Of a DNA stretch of 6,826 nucleotides, positions 6,639 through 6,826 are shown piece after piece. The stretch spans positions 1 to 6,826 of the forward strand of contig JAUVIT010000094.1 in NCBI GenBank assembly GCA_030592605.1, read 5' to 3'. The position numbers and the translations under genes were made by a program. The DNA is from Bacteroidota bacterium. Lineage in GTDB: Bacteria; Bacteroidota; Bacteroidia; Bacteroidales; GCA-2748055. The notes under the pieces are model-generated. The model saw only the letters and a program-made list of their open reading frames with translations. It made no database searches and had not been told where the DNA came from. Within the stretch, counting starts at the first letter, position 1; the number at the start of each line of letters is the position of its first letter.

Positions 6639-6730
6639 ATCAGTCCAGTTATGACAAGTTTATGTCAGGTTCTTACAAGTAATTAACTGATTTTGAAATA
6701 AGTTATTTTATCAATTTGTAATAAAAACTC
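6639..6730. other. AT-rich intergenic region upstream of porW
   Basis: These 92 bp lie between the nifU-like stop and the porW TTG and presumably carry the porW-porX-tsaE promoter. No convincing full promoter was found: the best -7 match on the minus strand is TAAACTTG (6662-6655, one mismatch to TAnnTTTG), but there is no TTG about 20 bases upstream of it. No GC-rich hairpin with a T-run marks the end of the nifU-like gene. An AT-only palindrome (AAATAA, G, TTATTT at 6696-6708) and an inverted repeat at 6652-6667 are present. Read-through from the upstream gene is possible. Confidence 0.5.
6652..6667. repeat. TGACA-N6-TGTCA inverted repeat upstream of porW
   Basis: Perfect 5-bp arms TGACA (6652-6656) and TGTCA (6663-6667) flank a 6-base centre. 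The repeat covers the candidate -7 box TAAACTTG and ends 13 bases before the porW start codon, so a bound protein could block initiation. The arms are short enough for chance. Confidence 0.3.
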
Positions 6731-6826
6731 CTACTTACTCACATCAACTACCTCTTTTATCTCGGGAACCTCCTTTTTTACAGCTATCTCCACACCGGCT
6801 TTCAGGGTCTGCATACTGAAAGGACA
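6731..6826 (-). CDS. NifU-like (Nfu domain) Fe-S cluster scaffold protein, C-terminal fragment
   Basis: This is the last 31 codons and TAG stop of a gene entering from the right edge. The visible part begins CPFSMQTLKAGVEIAV and continues through a KKEVPEIKEVV stretch. The pattern C-P-x-S-x-x-T-L-K-x-G-V/I-E, followed by a basic stretch and P-E-I/L-K-x-V, is that of the Nfu/NifU C-terminal domain. The first visible Cys would be the second Cys of its CxxC cluster-binding motif; the other Cys lies outside the window. Nfu proteins carry Fe-S clusters to apo-proteins in the cytoplasm. Full length, extra domains and the exact subfamily cannot be judged. It is 92 bp upstream of porW on the same strand. 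Confidence 0.8.
   Translation of the reverse strand, partial: CPFSMQTLKAGVEIAVKKEVPEIKEVVDVSK

Noticed and set aside
6696..6708. AT-only palindrome AAATAA-G-TTATTT as an operator or terminator
   Set aside because: Such palindromes are frequent by chance in AT-rich spacers; there is no GC stem and no T-run directly after it.
1..6826. CRISPR arrays, tRNA/rRNA genes, insertion sequences, prophage or toxin-antitoxin modules
   Set aside because: No spaced direct repeats, RNA gene patterns, transposase motifs or terminal repeats were seen; the window is nearly filled by ordinary core-type genes.

Overview
The window looks like chromosomal DNA of a Bacteroidota bacterium, most likely in or near the Bacteroidales/Marinilabiliales. 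The main reasons are two type IX secretion system (T9SS) genes, porW/sprE and porX, which are confined to that phylum. Also consistent are a Bacteroidota-type alanine dehydrogenase with a roughly 30-residue N-terminal extension and a promoter of the TTG / TAnnTTTG kind. Assignments rest on motif reading and memory of the families; no database search was run.

Every real gene is on the minus strand, so transcription runs from right to left. At the right edge lies the 3' end of a NifU-like Fe-S scaffold gene (stop at 6731). After a 92-bp AT-rich gap comes a tightly packed cluster: porW/sprE (6638 to 3954, TPR lipoprotein, TTG start), porX (3957 to 2401, receiver plus PglZ domain, 4-bp ATGA overlap with porW) and tsaE (2399 to 1986, tRNA t6A synthesis ATPase, 1-base gap after porX). 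A 75-bp gap follows, holding a candidate promoter and a 15-bp inverted repeat. After it come an alanine dehydrogenase-like gene (1910 to 687), an unrecognised small lipoprotein gene (665 to 114) and the 5' end of a sodium:solute symporter gene (86 to the left edge). The last three are 21 and 27 bp apart and probably form a second transcription unit. No gene-free stretch exceeds 300 bp, and no RNA gene, mobile element, CRISPR array or long repeat was seen.

Functionally, the first unit joins a T9SS structural lipoprotein (PorW, reported to bridge the PorK/PorN ring and the Sov translocon) to the cytoplasmic T9SS regulator and phosphodiesterase PorX. The overlapping and near-abutting junctions suggest translational coupling. 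TsaE at the end is a housekeeping gene. The second unit suggests amino-acid uptake and metabolism, but the dehydrogenase-like protein appears to lack the Lys and His used by characterised alanine dehydrogenases, so its reaction is uncertain.

The best candidates for something undescribed are that active-site-divergent dehydrogenase-like protein, the lipoprotein beside it, and the TGTCA/TGACA inverted repeats in front of both units. The T9SS genes belong to a known system and look intact.
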